Shown piece by piece: positions 26,683 through 35,103 of a stretch of 35,103 nucleotides of DNA; the stretch's first letter is position 1, and every line of letters begins with the position of its first letter. Position numbers and translations under genes: made by a program. The DNA is from Microcaldota archaeon (GTDB lineage Archaea > Micrarchaeota > Micrarchaeia > Micrarchaeales > CABMGC01), in assembly GCA_021803945.1 (NCBI GenBank), contig JAJZKW010000003.1:38075-73177 (forward strand). The letters run 5' to 3'. The notes beneath the pieces are model-generated. The model searched no databases. It was not told the origin of the DNA and saw only the letters and a program-made list of their open reading frames with translations.

Positions 26683-28071
26683 GTGATCGGCTTTGTATCC
26701 TGCATAAAACATGGGTCGGCTTCTGGCGACACGTGCTTCGCTCTGAACTTCGATGACGGCCCTAGGGTGGACGCTATAGGCTGCGATATCACTATGGAGT
26801 GCGGGGAGTTCGCCGAATATGACACCTCTGGAAAGGTTCTTTCGGCAAGCAGGGATTCTGCACGCGCCGACGACATGAAGGCGAAGGTATCGTCTTTTGC
26901 TGCTATTGCGACGGACAAGGGCGCTCATAGGATCGGGAATCCTGAAGTCGACGCGATTACTGAAAGGATGTGGGGCAGTATTATTGCTGCGTCGAAGACA
27001 ATAGTAAGGAAGATGCTCGTCTCTGCACCGATAATAATCAGGTTCCATAATGACGCTGACGGCTCTGGCGGAGCCTACTCGCTCCATCTCTCGCTTAAGG
27101 ACCTTGCCTCAAAGAACCGGCTGGCAGGAAACCTGGTGTGGCTAATGCACAAGGGCGTCACATACAGGAGATCTGATGCGCAGAATGACATGCTGATATC
27201 CAATAACTATGAATGCATTGAGAAGCCGCTCCTGATCCTGATAGATTTTGGGACGAGCATAGAGAGCAACGAGGGGATAGACGAGCTTGCGGACAGGTTC
27301 GACATGGTCTGGCTGGACCATCATCCGATCCAGGAGGGGTTCAGGGGCGTAGACCTCGAGGATTACATAAACCCATGGCAGCACGGAGGCGACTCCAACT
27401 ATACTGCCGGCCTGCTTACGTCGGTGCTTTGCAGGTCGTTCTCCGACGTTGACACCGGCATCTTCAGGGACGCGTCGCTGATAGGGGACTACAGCAAGTA
27501 CGCAAGCGGGTTCGGTTCGGACATATCTGCGCTGCTGGACTTCATAACTAGCGACCTCCAGGCGGTGTACGGGCGCTCAAAAAGCAATGTGACGCCGCAG
27601 GAGATAGAGGATGTGATAAGCAGCCCGTCCAGGTCGAAGGAGCTGCTGGACTATGCAAATATAAAGCTCGAGGAGGCGATTGACAACGGGGTCAAGGCTG
27701 TGAAGAGGTATGAATGCAGGAATTCCAACCTTTGCCTCCTTGACTTCGAGAATGTCAGGTCTGAAGACTCGAAGTACCCGCTCCCTGGAAGGTACGCATC
27801 GAAGCTGCTTGGCAGGCTGGACGAGATGGGTATGAAGAGGACGCTGCTAGTGGTGAACATAGGAGCATACCTGCTTATGAGGGTTGACAGGGACCTCTGC
27901 AACGATTTTGACATGCTTGGGCTGATAGAGGAGATGAAGATCAGGTACCCAGACAGCATAGAAGGCGGAGGAGGCCACAGGTGCGCAGGCACCATAAAGC
28001 TGATGGACAAGGCCATGAGCAAGGATATGACAAATTCGCTGATAGCTCTGATAAAATCGAGGCTCGGATGA
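26683..28071 (+). CDS. DHH-family phosphoesterase (RecJ-like)
   Basis: RFHNDADGSGGAYSL, LIDFGTS, VWLDHHPIQEGF, GGGGHRCAGTIKL. Probable GTG start at 26683. Confidence 0.85.
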   Translation: MIGFVSCIKHGSASGDTCFALNFDDGPRVDAIGCDITMECGEFAEYDTSGKVLSASRDSARADDMKAKVSSFAAIATDKGAHRIGNPEVDAITERMWGSIIAASKTIVRKMLVSAPIIIRFHNDADGSGGAYSLHLSLKDLASKNRLAGNLVWLMHKGVTYRRSDAQNDMLISNNYECIEKPLLILIDFGTSIESNEGIDELADRFDMVWLDHHPIQEGFRGVDLEDYINPWQHGGDSNYTAGLLTSVLCRSFSDVDTGIFRDASLIGDYSKYASGFGSDISALLDFITSDLQAVYGRSKSNVTPQEIEDVISSPSRSKELLDYANIKLEEAIDNGVKAVKRYECRNSNLCLLDFENVRSEDSKYPLPGRYASKLLGRLDEMGMKRTLLVVNIGAYLLMRVDRDLCNDFDMLGLIEEMKIRYPDSIEGGGGHRCAGTIKLMDKAMSKDMTNSLIALIKSRLG

Positions 28072-28099
28072 ATTTGGCGACGTCAGGCTGCGCCTTCTT

Positions 28100-28795
28100 T
28101 CATACTCCGTGGAACCAGAAGCCCTTGTCTTTTTCGCCCTCTTTCTTTCCCTTTCCGAGAAGCTTTCCTACCAAGCCAACCTTCTTCTCTTCCTTTACGT
28201 AGTTGTACTCCTTAGCAAGGTCGTCGTGCTGCTCCAGGTATGAATTCTGCCATTTCCTGAACTTGTTGTACTTGGCCCTTATCGATTCTGACTGCTTCTT
28301 CTCCCACTCAGGCTTCATCCTCTTCCATTCGGACATGCTGTATCCGTATGGGGCATGCTCCCTTATGGTTGCGGGCTCGAACTGGTAAGTGTATATCTCT
28401 TTGACATAGTCGACGTCCCTCTCGGAGACATGCTGGGGATCTATGATTACCCCTTCCTTCTCTATGAATGCAATAAGCTCCTCCTTGCTGATCTTTTCCT
28501 TCCTGTTCGCTGCGTCCTTTGGGTTGTATATTACTGTGATCCTGTTCCTTATGAACTCGACTTTCGCCTTCAGGACAGAATCCAGAAGAAGAAGCCTGTA
28601 CTGCAGCCTTGCGCAGTGCTCTATGTCTATCAAATCCTTGGACTCGAGGTTCGAGAATACTGCCTCCTTTATCATCTTGTATGGTACCCTGTAGGTCTTT
28701 CCGTTGTACTCCACTTTGTCATCGTACTCTATCTCCTCGGTCTTTAGGTCCTTGAGAAAGCCGTTCTCTTGTGGTGCATTATCGCGTCTGTCCAT
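28100..28795 (-). CDS. Hypothetical protein, downstream of and co-directional with the radical SAM gene
   Basis: Continuous 231-aa ORF, charged, 32 nt after the radical SAM stop. Confidence 0.65.
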   Translation of the reverse strand: MDRRDNAPQENGFLKDLKTEEIEYDDKVEYNGKTYRVPYKMIKEAVFSNLESKDLIDIEHCARLQYRLLLLDSVLKAKVEFIRNRITVIYNPKDAANRKEKISKEELIAFIEKEGVIIDPQHVSERDVDYVKEIYTYQFEPATIREHAPYGYSMSEWKRMKPEWEKKQSESIRAKYNKFRKWQNSYLEQHDDLAKEYNYVKEEKKVGLVGKLLGKGKKEGEKDKGFWFHGV

Positions 28796-28827
28796 TGTCT
28801 ATTACCATTTAAGAGAGGCCAATTGGA

Positions 28828-30756
28828 TCACTGCCCTCCGCATCCGCAGCTTCCGCCTTCCTCCTTTCCGCAGCCGCAGCTCTCTCCTTCCTCTTTGTGG
28901 CTGTGCTCCGGGGCCTTCTGCTTCTCCTGGGCTGCTGTCATTACCATTGCAGCCGTCTTCTGAGAGATGGAAGTCGCAGGTCTTGCATAAGCCCTGCCTG
29001 TCCTCGCTGCAACTGCAGCTGCCTCAGCCCTGTTCACAGGGAGCGAGAAGAAGTCTATCATCTTGCCATATGTATTCTTGTAAACCTCTGTAGCCTCTAT
29101 CTCCTTGACATTCCTGACATACTTGTCCCCGCCGTAGTTCCAGTCGTTGTGCATGTTCTTCCATTCCTTTGAAGGTATGCTGTACTGCCTCTGTATTTTG
29201 TCGCGGTATACTTCAGGGAACACGTTGAACGTGCAGAATGGGAGCACCCTTCCGTCAGGCATCGCATAGTGTATGTCGCACTTCTCCACGCGCTTTATGT
29301 CGTAAGTGTACTCGTCCTGGAAGTGCATCATCCCGAGGAACAGAGACTTGAGCTGGAACTTGCCCATTGTTGCGAAGTCGTGCTTGAATATCAGTGACAT
29401 GAAGAGGTTTGCGAAGTTCACTGATTTGGGCTGCTTATCCTTGTCTATGTACCTCTTTATGCCGGCTACTGCCTTCAGTGCGATCAGCCTCCTCTCGAGC
29501 TTCGACCTCCCTTCCATCTCGTTGACTGCATTCTGCAGGTGCTCCAGCAACCCGGTTGCATCTATGAACCTTGTAAGCGGGATTATCTTCCCGTCAGGGT
29601 CTTGGAAGATGTACGATCCGCATCCGCATGCGAAGTGTATGGAAAGGTCGTACTTGTACTCTCCTGTGAGCGCCTCTATGAACCTGTTTATCCCTCCGAC
29701 ATAAGGGACAGAGAACCAGTCCTCCTTTGTTATCACTCCTCCTGTCTGCTCCTCTATCAGCTTTATCGCGCCTGGGATCGAAATCCTCTGCTTCTCCCTG
29801 AGCTTCGAAGGCATCCTGCCTACCAGCGATACAGGCTGGAAGTTCACCGCCTTTATCACGTCGTTGTTGTTCAGCGCGAAGTTGATTATGTTGCCGAGCT
29901 CGTGGTCGTTTATTGTCCTTATCACAGTAGGCACTAAGACTATCCCTAGGTTCGCCTTCCTGCATGCCTCGATTGTCGATGGAGCTTCCCAGTGGTTCTT
30001 CGGATTTGACCTCTTTGAAACACCGTCGTAGCTCATGTATAGGCAGCTTACTCCCGCGTGCCTCAGCTTTAACGCCTCCTCTGGGTGCGCTCCGAGGATT
30101 ATCCCGGTAGTGTTCAGCTGTATCTGGTCGAAGCCTGACTTCTTCGCCATCTCCACTATCTTTACCAGATCATCCCTCATTGTCGGCTCTCCGCCGGTTA
30201 TCTGAAGCGCATTGGCAGGTATTGGCTTCTGGTTCCTGAGCACATTGAATATCCTCTCTATCTCGTCCCTCGTAGGTTCGTATATGGCTTCGCCCTCCTT
30301 TGCGTAGAAGAAGCAGTACCAGCAGCTCAGGTGACATCTGTTTGTTATCACTACATTCGCCAATCCTGTGTGGGACTTGTGCCTTTCGCATATTCCGCAG
30401 TCGAACGGGCAGTTCTCCCCCTTGTTAACGTAGTTCGGATTGTCGAACCCCCTTCCGTAATAATTGTAATTCTTCATCTTTATGTACATGTCATAGTCTT
30501 CCCAGTACTTCTCTATTGTCCATCCATGCTCTGGGCATAGCTTCCTTATCATGACGTTCTCAGCGTCCTTGTAGATCGTACCGTCGATTATCAGCTTGCA
30601 TTCGGGGCACACCGTCTTGGTCCTCTCCAGGACAGGCATCTTCTCCATTGCTGCCATCTCCCTGTGGTACGGTGCGAGTATAGGGTTTGAGGAGTAATCT
30701 TCCATCTTTACCTCTGTCTTGGTAACAAATTTTGCGCTCTTATCTTCCAATGCCAT
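28828..30756 (-). CDS. Radical SAM protein of the tetraether lipid synthase (Tes)-like family, with Cys-rich C-terminal tail
   Basis: N-terminal CPEC...KLCPEHG, CPFDCGICERHKSHTGLANVVITNRCHLSCWYCFFYA, QITGGEPTMRDDLVKIVEMAKKSGFDQIQLNTTG, YMSYDGVS; tail CGCGKEEGGSCGCGGQ. Confidence 0.85.
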   Translation of the reverse strand: MALEDKSAKFVTKTEVKMEDYSSNPILAPYHREMAAMEKMPVLERTKTVCPECKLIIDGTIYKDAENVMIRKLCPEHGWTIEKYWEDYDMYIKMKNYNYYGRGFDNPNYVNKGENCPFDCGICERHKSHTGLANVVITNRCHLSCWYCFFYAKEGEAIYEPTRDEIERIFNVLRNQKPIPANALQITGGEPTMRDDLVKIVEMAKKSGFDQIQLNTTGIILGAHPEEALKLRHAGVSCLYMSYDGVSKRSNPKNHWEAPSTIEACRKANLGIVLVPTVIRTINDHELGNIINFALNNNDVIKAVNFQPVSLVGRMPSKLREKQRISIPGAIKLIEEQTGGVITKEDWFSVPYVGGINRFIEALTGEYKYDLSIHFACGCGSYIFQDPDGKIIPLTRFIDATGLLEHLQNAVNEMEGRSKLERRLIALKAVAGIKRYIDKDKQPKSVNFANLFMSLIFKHDFATMGKFQLKSLFLGMMHFQDEYTYDIKRVEKCDIHYAMPDGRVLPFCTFNVFPEVYRDKIQRQYSIPSKEWKNMHNDWNYGGDKYVRNVKEIEATEVYKNTYGKMIDFFSLPVNRAEAAAVAARTGRAYARPATSISQKTAAMVMTAAQEKQKAPEHSHKEEGESCGCGKEEGGSCGCGGQ

Positions 30757-31037
30757 ACAATACGCCTTCTCATATACAATATTATAACTCTGTTTTAAAA
30801 CGCAGATATTTAAAGCTTATTTCAAATCTCTTGCAGATAGCCACATGACGAAATTATTCACGAGGGATCTTGGAAACAACTTAGTCAAATGACGAACTCG
30901 GAAGCCTGGTGGGCAAAAATAGTTTGCCAATATGAAAAATGAAAAAATTGAGTTCACGTAAATTCTGGTGGGTTTTCAATCATTATTTCAAATATTTGAA
31001 AAGATTCCAGCTACGTAGTGAAACTCAATAAATAGAA

Positions 31038-32036
31038 TCAAGCCCGCTTTGCTGATGCGATGACTGCAGCCTCCGATGCGGCCTTCAATGCAATGGCGAC
31101 TGCGTGCTTGTCAAAATAACGGTCTATCCTTGAATTTAAATCGTCAATTAGTTTGCATATTGACGACAGCTTTGTTTTGAGCATATCCCCACTATCGCCA
31201 TTTACAAGTTCTACGATCCTTGCAAAGAGGTTTATGTTTGTACTTCTCAGCAGCTCCGAGACCGTGGCCTCTGCATTGAAATCGTTAGCTGCAAAGATTA
31301 TATTCACAACTGCAGATCCGAGCGCATAGACTGCGTCCAGGCCGGAGATCTCTACTTCTGAGTCCATGAAGTCGCGCATGTTTCTCATAATTGCTGAACC
31401 TGATTTGAGATCGTCTGCTATTGCATCGTATAGGAGCAGGGAGCTTTCCAGCGAATCGTATTGGTGGATCCCGTGCCTTAAAAGCGCACCCTCTTTGAAG
31501 CGTGAAGATTTGGCAGTCAGGTACTCTGATATGAATTCTGCAACGCCTTCCTCGACGTTTAATAAGACAAAGTTCAATGCTCTTGTTGAAGTCTGGGCGG
31601 AATTACCGAGTTTATTGCGCGCGTAATGCACAGTCTCATGAGCCACTGTGACAAAGAGCTCTTCTGGGGGTATGTGCGGATTTACGAATATATGATCCGG
31701 AGAAGCATGCAGGTAGTATCCGCTTGATTGACTTTTCTTGGTTGGATCGATGATTATTATCGGTGGCTTTATGTCGCTTTGGGCGATACGGTTTATCATT
31801 TCTATAGTACTATGGGCCATTTCAGCTGCATTTGACCTTACGTCTTCGAATTGGTCACAGATGATCGTTCTTTTTACTGCAAGCAGTGCCTTGTGCTTTG
31901 CTGCGTCAAGCTTATCGATCTGGAAAAAAAGAGCGCTCATGCCTAAGATAAACTTCGATGAGCTTGAGTTACGAACTTGCATCTCTTTCTGCATGAAGCG
32001 TTTCTGCTTTGGCAGGTATTTATTGATTTTCTGCAA
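31038..32036 (-). CDS. Predicted zinc metallopeptidase (HExxH zincin)
   Basis: VTVAHETVHYARNKL (HETVH) with downstream EEGVAEFISEYL, plausible third-ligand helix. Confidence 0.65.
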   Translation of the reverse strand: MQKINKYLPKQKRFMQKEMQVRNSSSSKFILGMSALFFQIDKLDAAKHKALLAVKRTIICDQFEDVRSNAAEMAHSTIEMINRIAQSDIKPPIIIIDPTKKSQSSGYYLHASPDHIFVNPHIPPEELFVTVAHETVHYARNKLGNSAQTSTRALNFVLLNVEEGVAEFISEYLTAKSSRFKEGALLRHGIHQYDSLESSLLLYDAIADDLKSGSAIMRNMRDFMDSEVEISGLDAVYALGSAVVNIIFAANDFNAEATVSELLRSTNINLFARIVELVNGDSGDMLKTKLSSICKLIDDLNSRIDRYFDKHAVAIALKAASEAAVIASAKRA

Positions 32037-32049
32037 GCTTTCGCTTTAA

Positions 32050-32955
32050 TTATCTCTTGAACTGCCTCCTGTTCCTTCCGCCGTAGTCCTGGTACCTGCC
32101 TCCGCTCCCCTGCCTGCCTCCGTGAGGCCTGTAGCTCTGGGGCCTGGGCTTTGAAGGCCTGTTTGACATCTGCTTGGCCAGCTTCGAGTCGAGCTGCTCC
32201 TTCAGCTTGTCAGCTATGAAGTTCTTCGATATTCCGTCGGCGCGTGCGGCTATGGCGATCTTTGTCGCGTACGCCCTTGCTATCCTTCCCCTGTCGAACC
32301 TGCCTGCGCCTCCGACCTGCTGCAGCTTGAATATTGCGCCGTACTTCGGCGGCTTTGAGCCGAACTTTATGTGCTTGAAGAGCGCCTTCTCTGCGCCGAG
32401 AAGCTGTATGGTGCCTGCAGGCATTATCGCAAGCCTTGCCAGCGATCCTGCCTTTCCCAGAAGCTCTGCCGCGATCTTGTAGTCTATAAGGTAGGTTATG
32501 TTCGGCATGATTTTTTTGGTGGAAGCTTCGAGGTACCTGTCAAGCGCTTCCTCCTGCGCAGCTATACTCAGTTCGAGCTCGGCTAGGCCCTTCAACATCT
32601 GGTACTCCTCGTCAGTCGGCTCCCTGCCTATGCTCTCTGACGCGAGCTTTGATATCTGTTCTGCAGCTCCTCCTACGAGAGCGGCAAGCTGTCCGGCATC
32701 CATCCCCTTCTTATCCTTGCCGAATGCAATTATGAACTTGGCGTACGTGAGCTGGTTCTGCAGTCTCAGCTCAGGGAAGAAGATGCCATACCACTCCTCC
32801 AGCTTCTCGTGCACAAGATTCCTCGTCTTCTCCAGCTCGTTGAACGAGGCTATGGCCTGTATGACGGAGTGCTCGGCCCCTGAATAGGCATTGCCTATGC
32901 TCTCCTTGGCGAGATTAAGAATCCTCCTCTGCTTTTCTTCCGGAGACTCCTTCAT
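32050..32955 (-). CDS. Nop5 (NOP56/58 homologue), lacking N-terminal domain, with RGG-like tail
   Basis: EKLEEWYGIFFPEL, AIMPAGTIQLLGAEKALFKHIKFGSKPPKYGAIF, RGRIARAYATKIAIAARAD; tail GGRQGSGGRYQDYGGRNRRQ. Confidence 0.88.
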   Translation of the reverse strand: MKESPEEKQRRILNLAKESIGNAYSGAEHSVIQAIASFNELEKTRNLVHEKLEEWYGIFFPELRLQNQLTYAKFIIAFGKDKKGMDAGQLAALVGGAAEQISKLASESIGREPTDEEYQMLKGLAELELSIAAQEEALDRYLEASTKKIMPNITYLIDYKIAAELLGKAGSLARLAIMPAGTIQLLGAEKALFKHIKFGSKPPKYGAIFKLQQVGGAGRFDRGRIARAYATKIAIAARADGISKNFIADKLKEQLDSKLAKQMSNRPSKPRPQSYRPHGGRQGSGGRYQDYGGRNRRQFKR

Positions 32956-33105
32956 AAAGATTACTCCATATCTTATTGCCAGGAAAGATATTTAATGTTG
33001 CCATAGCGGCTGCGGATGCCGGACTAGAGCAGGAGATGGCCTTATGAAGATTTAATAGATTTTTCCTCTGAATATACCTGTACTTCAAACGCCGGATTGG
33101 TGCTT

Positions 33106-34584
33106 ATGGCAAATGAGAGCCCTGCAGAGGATATAATCAAGAGGAGGACCGTGTTCTACAGGTCCTTCGGGATATATGCAGAGGCCGGCGGGTTCTACGA
33201 CTACGGACCCATAGGGCTGAGGATGAAGAGGAATATAGAGTCGGAGTGGAGGGCGATGTTCCCCGAGGCCATGGGCCTTGTTGAGATAGAGACCAGCACC
33301 ATACTTCCTGAGATAGTGCTTAAGGCGAGCGGGCACCTTGCCACTTTCACTGACCCTGTAGCTACATGCGGCTCGTGCCATACCTCGTACAGACTTGACA
33401 AGCTTCTTGAAGAGTTCTACTCAGCGAGGGGCGATGACGAGGGCCTTGCAGAGATAAGGAGGATGAAGCTCAACGACATGCTGGCGAAGGTGGAGAGCAA
33501 CGGGATAAAATGCTCGAGATGCGGGGGCAGGATAGGCAACCCTGAGAACTTCAACCTTATGTTCAAGACTCAGATAGGGCAGAAGGGCACTGACGCTGCA
33601 TATCTGAGACCGGAGACGGCGCAGGGCATATTCATGGGCTTCAAGGACATCTACAGGTCGCACGGCCTCAGACTGCCATGCGGGATATGCCAGGTTGGAA
33701 AGGTCTTCAGGAATGAGATATCTCCAAGGCAGGGGCTTGTGAGGGTGAGGGAGATCACCCAGATGGAGACAGAGCTGTTCATAGACAAGGATGCCGGATT
33801 CTCGGGATTCGGAGGCATCGGCTCGGCAGAATTGGAAGCCGAGAGGATAAGGTTCGTAAAGCGAGGCACGGGTGCGGAAGGGGAATTCTCCATCAAGGAG
33901 CTGCTGGCCGAAGGCGCAATACCAAACGAGTACCTTGCGGTATTGCTGTACAAGGAAAAGCGGCTGATAGAGCGCCTTGGAATCGGCATGGAGAAGTACA
34001 GGTTCAGGCAGCTTGACAAGGAGGAGCTCCCGCACTACTCTGCCGGCAACATAGACCTTGAGATAAAGACATCGTATGGATACATAGAGGTTGCAGGGAA
34101 CGCCGACAGAGGCGATTACGACCTGTCATCGCACGCAAAGCTGTCTAACACAGACCTCGGCGTGATAAGCAACGAGAAGAAGGTGCTGCCACACGTGGCG
34201 GAGGCAAGCATAGGGGTCGACAGGCTCCTATTCTCCGTGATAGACGGGGCTGTGAAGGACGACGGGCGCGGATGGAAGGTGCTTTCCCTCAGCAAGAGCA
34301 TGGCTCCGTACATGTGCTCTGTGTTCCCCCTCCAGAAGGACGATGGCCTGATCAGTAAGGCAGAGGAGATCCACAGGGAGCTTGGGAAGAGGAGGATATC
34401 CTCGTATTATTCGGAATCAGGGAGCATTGGCAAGAGGTATGCGAAATCCGATGAGATAGGCATACCTAACGCCATAACTGTTGATTTCGACACTCTCAAG
34501 GACGGAACGGTCACGATAAGGGACAGGGACACTTATAAGCAAGTAAGGAAAAAGATATCTGAAGTGTTTGAGGCTGTTGTTTGA
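33106..34584 (+). CDS. glyS: Glycyl-tRNA synthetase
   Basis: RRTVFYRSFGIYAEAGGFYDYGPIGLRMKRNIE, YLRPETAQGIFMGF, GKVFRNEISPRQGLVRVREITQMETELF. Confidence 0.93.
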   Translation: MANESPAEDIIKRRTVFYRSFGIYAEAGGFYDYGPIGLRMKRNIESEWRAMFPEAMGLVEIETSTILPEIVLKASGHLATFTDPVATCGSCHTSYRLDKLLEEFYSARGDDEGLAEIRRMKLNDMLAKVESNGIKCSRCGGRIGNPENFNLMFKTQIGQKGTDAAYLRPETAQGIFMGFKDIYRSHGLRLPCGICQVGKVFRNEISPRQGLVRVREITQMETELFIDKDAGFSGFGGIGSAELEAERIRFVKRGTGAEGEFSIKELLAEGAIPNEYLAVLLYKEKRLIERLGIGMEKYRFRQLDKEELPHYSAGNIDLEIKTSYGYIEVAGNADRGDYDLSSHAKLSNTDLGVISNEKKVLPHVAEASIGVDRLLFSVIDGAVKDDGRGWKVLSLSKSMAPYMCSVFPLQKDDGLISKAEEIHRELGKRRISSYYSESGSIGKRYAKSDEIGIPNAITVDFDTLKDGTVTIRDRDTYKQVRKKISEVFEAVV

Positions 34585-34901
34585 TGGCAGAGCATAAGAT
34601 TGACGTGAAGGCAGGAGATCTGGAAGATGACAGCGTTGTACCTATAACAGTGTCTGGAGTTGAGATTGCACTGCTTAAGCATGACGGGAAACTGCACGCA
34701 CTTGATGGAAAATGCACACATCAGGGCGGGCCGCTCGGAAAGGGGAAGATAGAGAACGGCAAGCTCATATGCCCATGGCATAACGGTGCATTTGACATAG
34801 GCAGCGGGGCGGCAAGCGAGGATACCCCTTGGGTCACTGGAATCAGGTCGTACAGGACAAGGGTTGACAGCGAGACCGGAGAGATATACATAGAGGTTTG
34901 A
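34584..34901 (+). CDS. Rieske [2Fe-2S] protein (ferredoxin type)
   Basis: GKCTHQGGPLGKGKIENGKLICPWHNGAFDI: CxH...CxxH. Start ATG overlaps the GlyRS stop (TGATG). Confidence 0.92.
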   Translation: MAEHKIDVKAGDLEDDSVVPITVSGVEIALLKHDGKLHALDGKCTHQGGPLGKGKIENGKLICPWHNGAFDIGSGAASEDTPWVTGIRSYRTRVDSETGEIYIEV

Positions 34902-34910
34902 ATTCGTAAA

Positions 34911-35103
34911 CTACCCACGACTAAACATCGTGGGCTTTCCATCATGTTGATAAGCATGTTGCACAGCAACGTCGGGCAAACCAACTTCATAGGACATCTG
35001 TCTGAGGCCGTTTACAAGGCCTCCCTTATTGGAAATCTGGAAGGGTTTTCGGTCAAGAATATCCTTCCGCTCCAACAGGCATTTCAATGCAATGTTCTTG
35101 CTC
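34911..35103 (-). mobile_element. Putative end of IS200/IS605-type element (possible tnpB C-terminus plus right-end hairpin)
   Basis: Hairpin CCCACGA-ctaaaca-TCGTGGG at 34914..34934, overlapping the 3' end of an open minus frame ...SKNIALKCLLERKDILDRKPFQISNKGGLVNGLRQMSYEVG...FSRG*. Confidence 0.45.

Noticed and set aside
30757-31037. Intergenic region between the Tes-like and zincin genes, inspected for an RNA gene
   Set aside because: No stable tRNA-like or box-containing fold recognised; AT-rich segments fit ordinary promoter DNA.
33040-33085. Possible box C/D-like sRNA upstream of GlyRS (atgaaga ... ctga)
   Set aside because: Boxes are degenerate, no C'/D' pair and no convincing guide; more likely the GlyRS promoter/leader.
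1-35103. CRISPR array
   Set aside because: No regularly spaced short direct repeats seen; the only large repeats are the tandem S-layer units.

Overview
The window is ordinary-GC archaeal DNA. Its gene content (NAC, GGGP synthase, TruD, Nop5, cupin-type PGI, archaeal-type tRNAs with introns, S-layer proteins) points to a small-genome acidophile-type DPANN archaeon, probably Micrarchaeota/ARMAN-like. That taxonomic placement is inference, not shown directly. From left to right it contains: a partial secreted Cys-cluster protein; a tandem pair of giant S-layer paralogs whose coding sequences share a ~1.74 kb apparently identical tract but differ in a ~450 bp cassette and in promoter DNA; a truncated glycosyltransferase; NAC; an AbiE-like nucleotidyltransferase/HTH pair in reversed gene order with a 22-bp perfect palindrome at its promoter; a polytopic GT2; a tRNA-Ser(CGA) gene that I reconstruct as interrupted by two non-canonical BHB-type introns (15 nt and 34 nt); TruD; a degenerate proline-dehydrogenase-like protein; an SDR epimerase; GGGP synthase; a short RqcH/NFACT lacking its C-terminal half; RNase Z; tRNA-Val(GAC); CspA; PGI; a HTH regulator; a KaiC-like ATPase; a Cys-repeat extracellular protein; a DHH phosphoesterase; a tetraether-lipid-synthase-like radical SAM protein with a Cys-rich tail; a zincin; Nop5 without its N-terminal domain; GlyRS; a Rieske protein; and what looks like the end of an IS200/IS605-type element at the right edge. 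All calls come from reading the sequence by eye; no searches were run.
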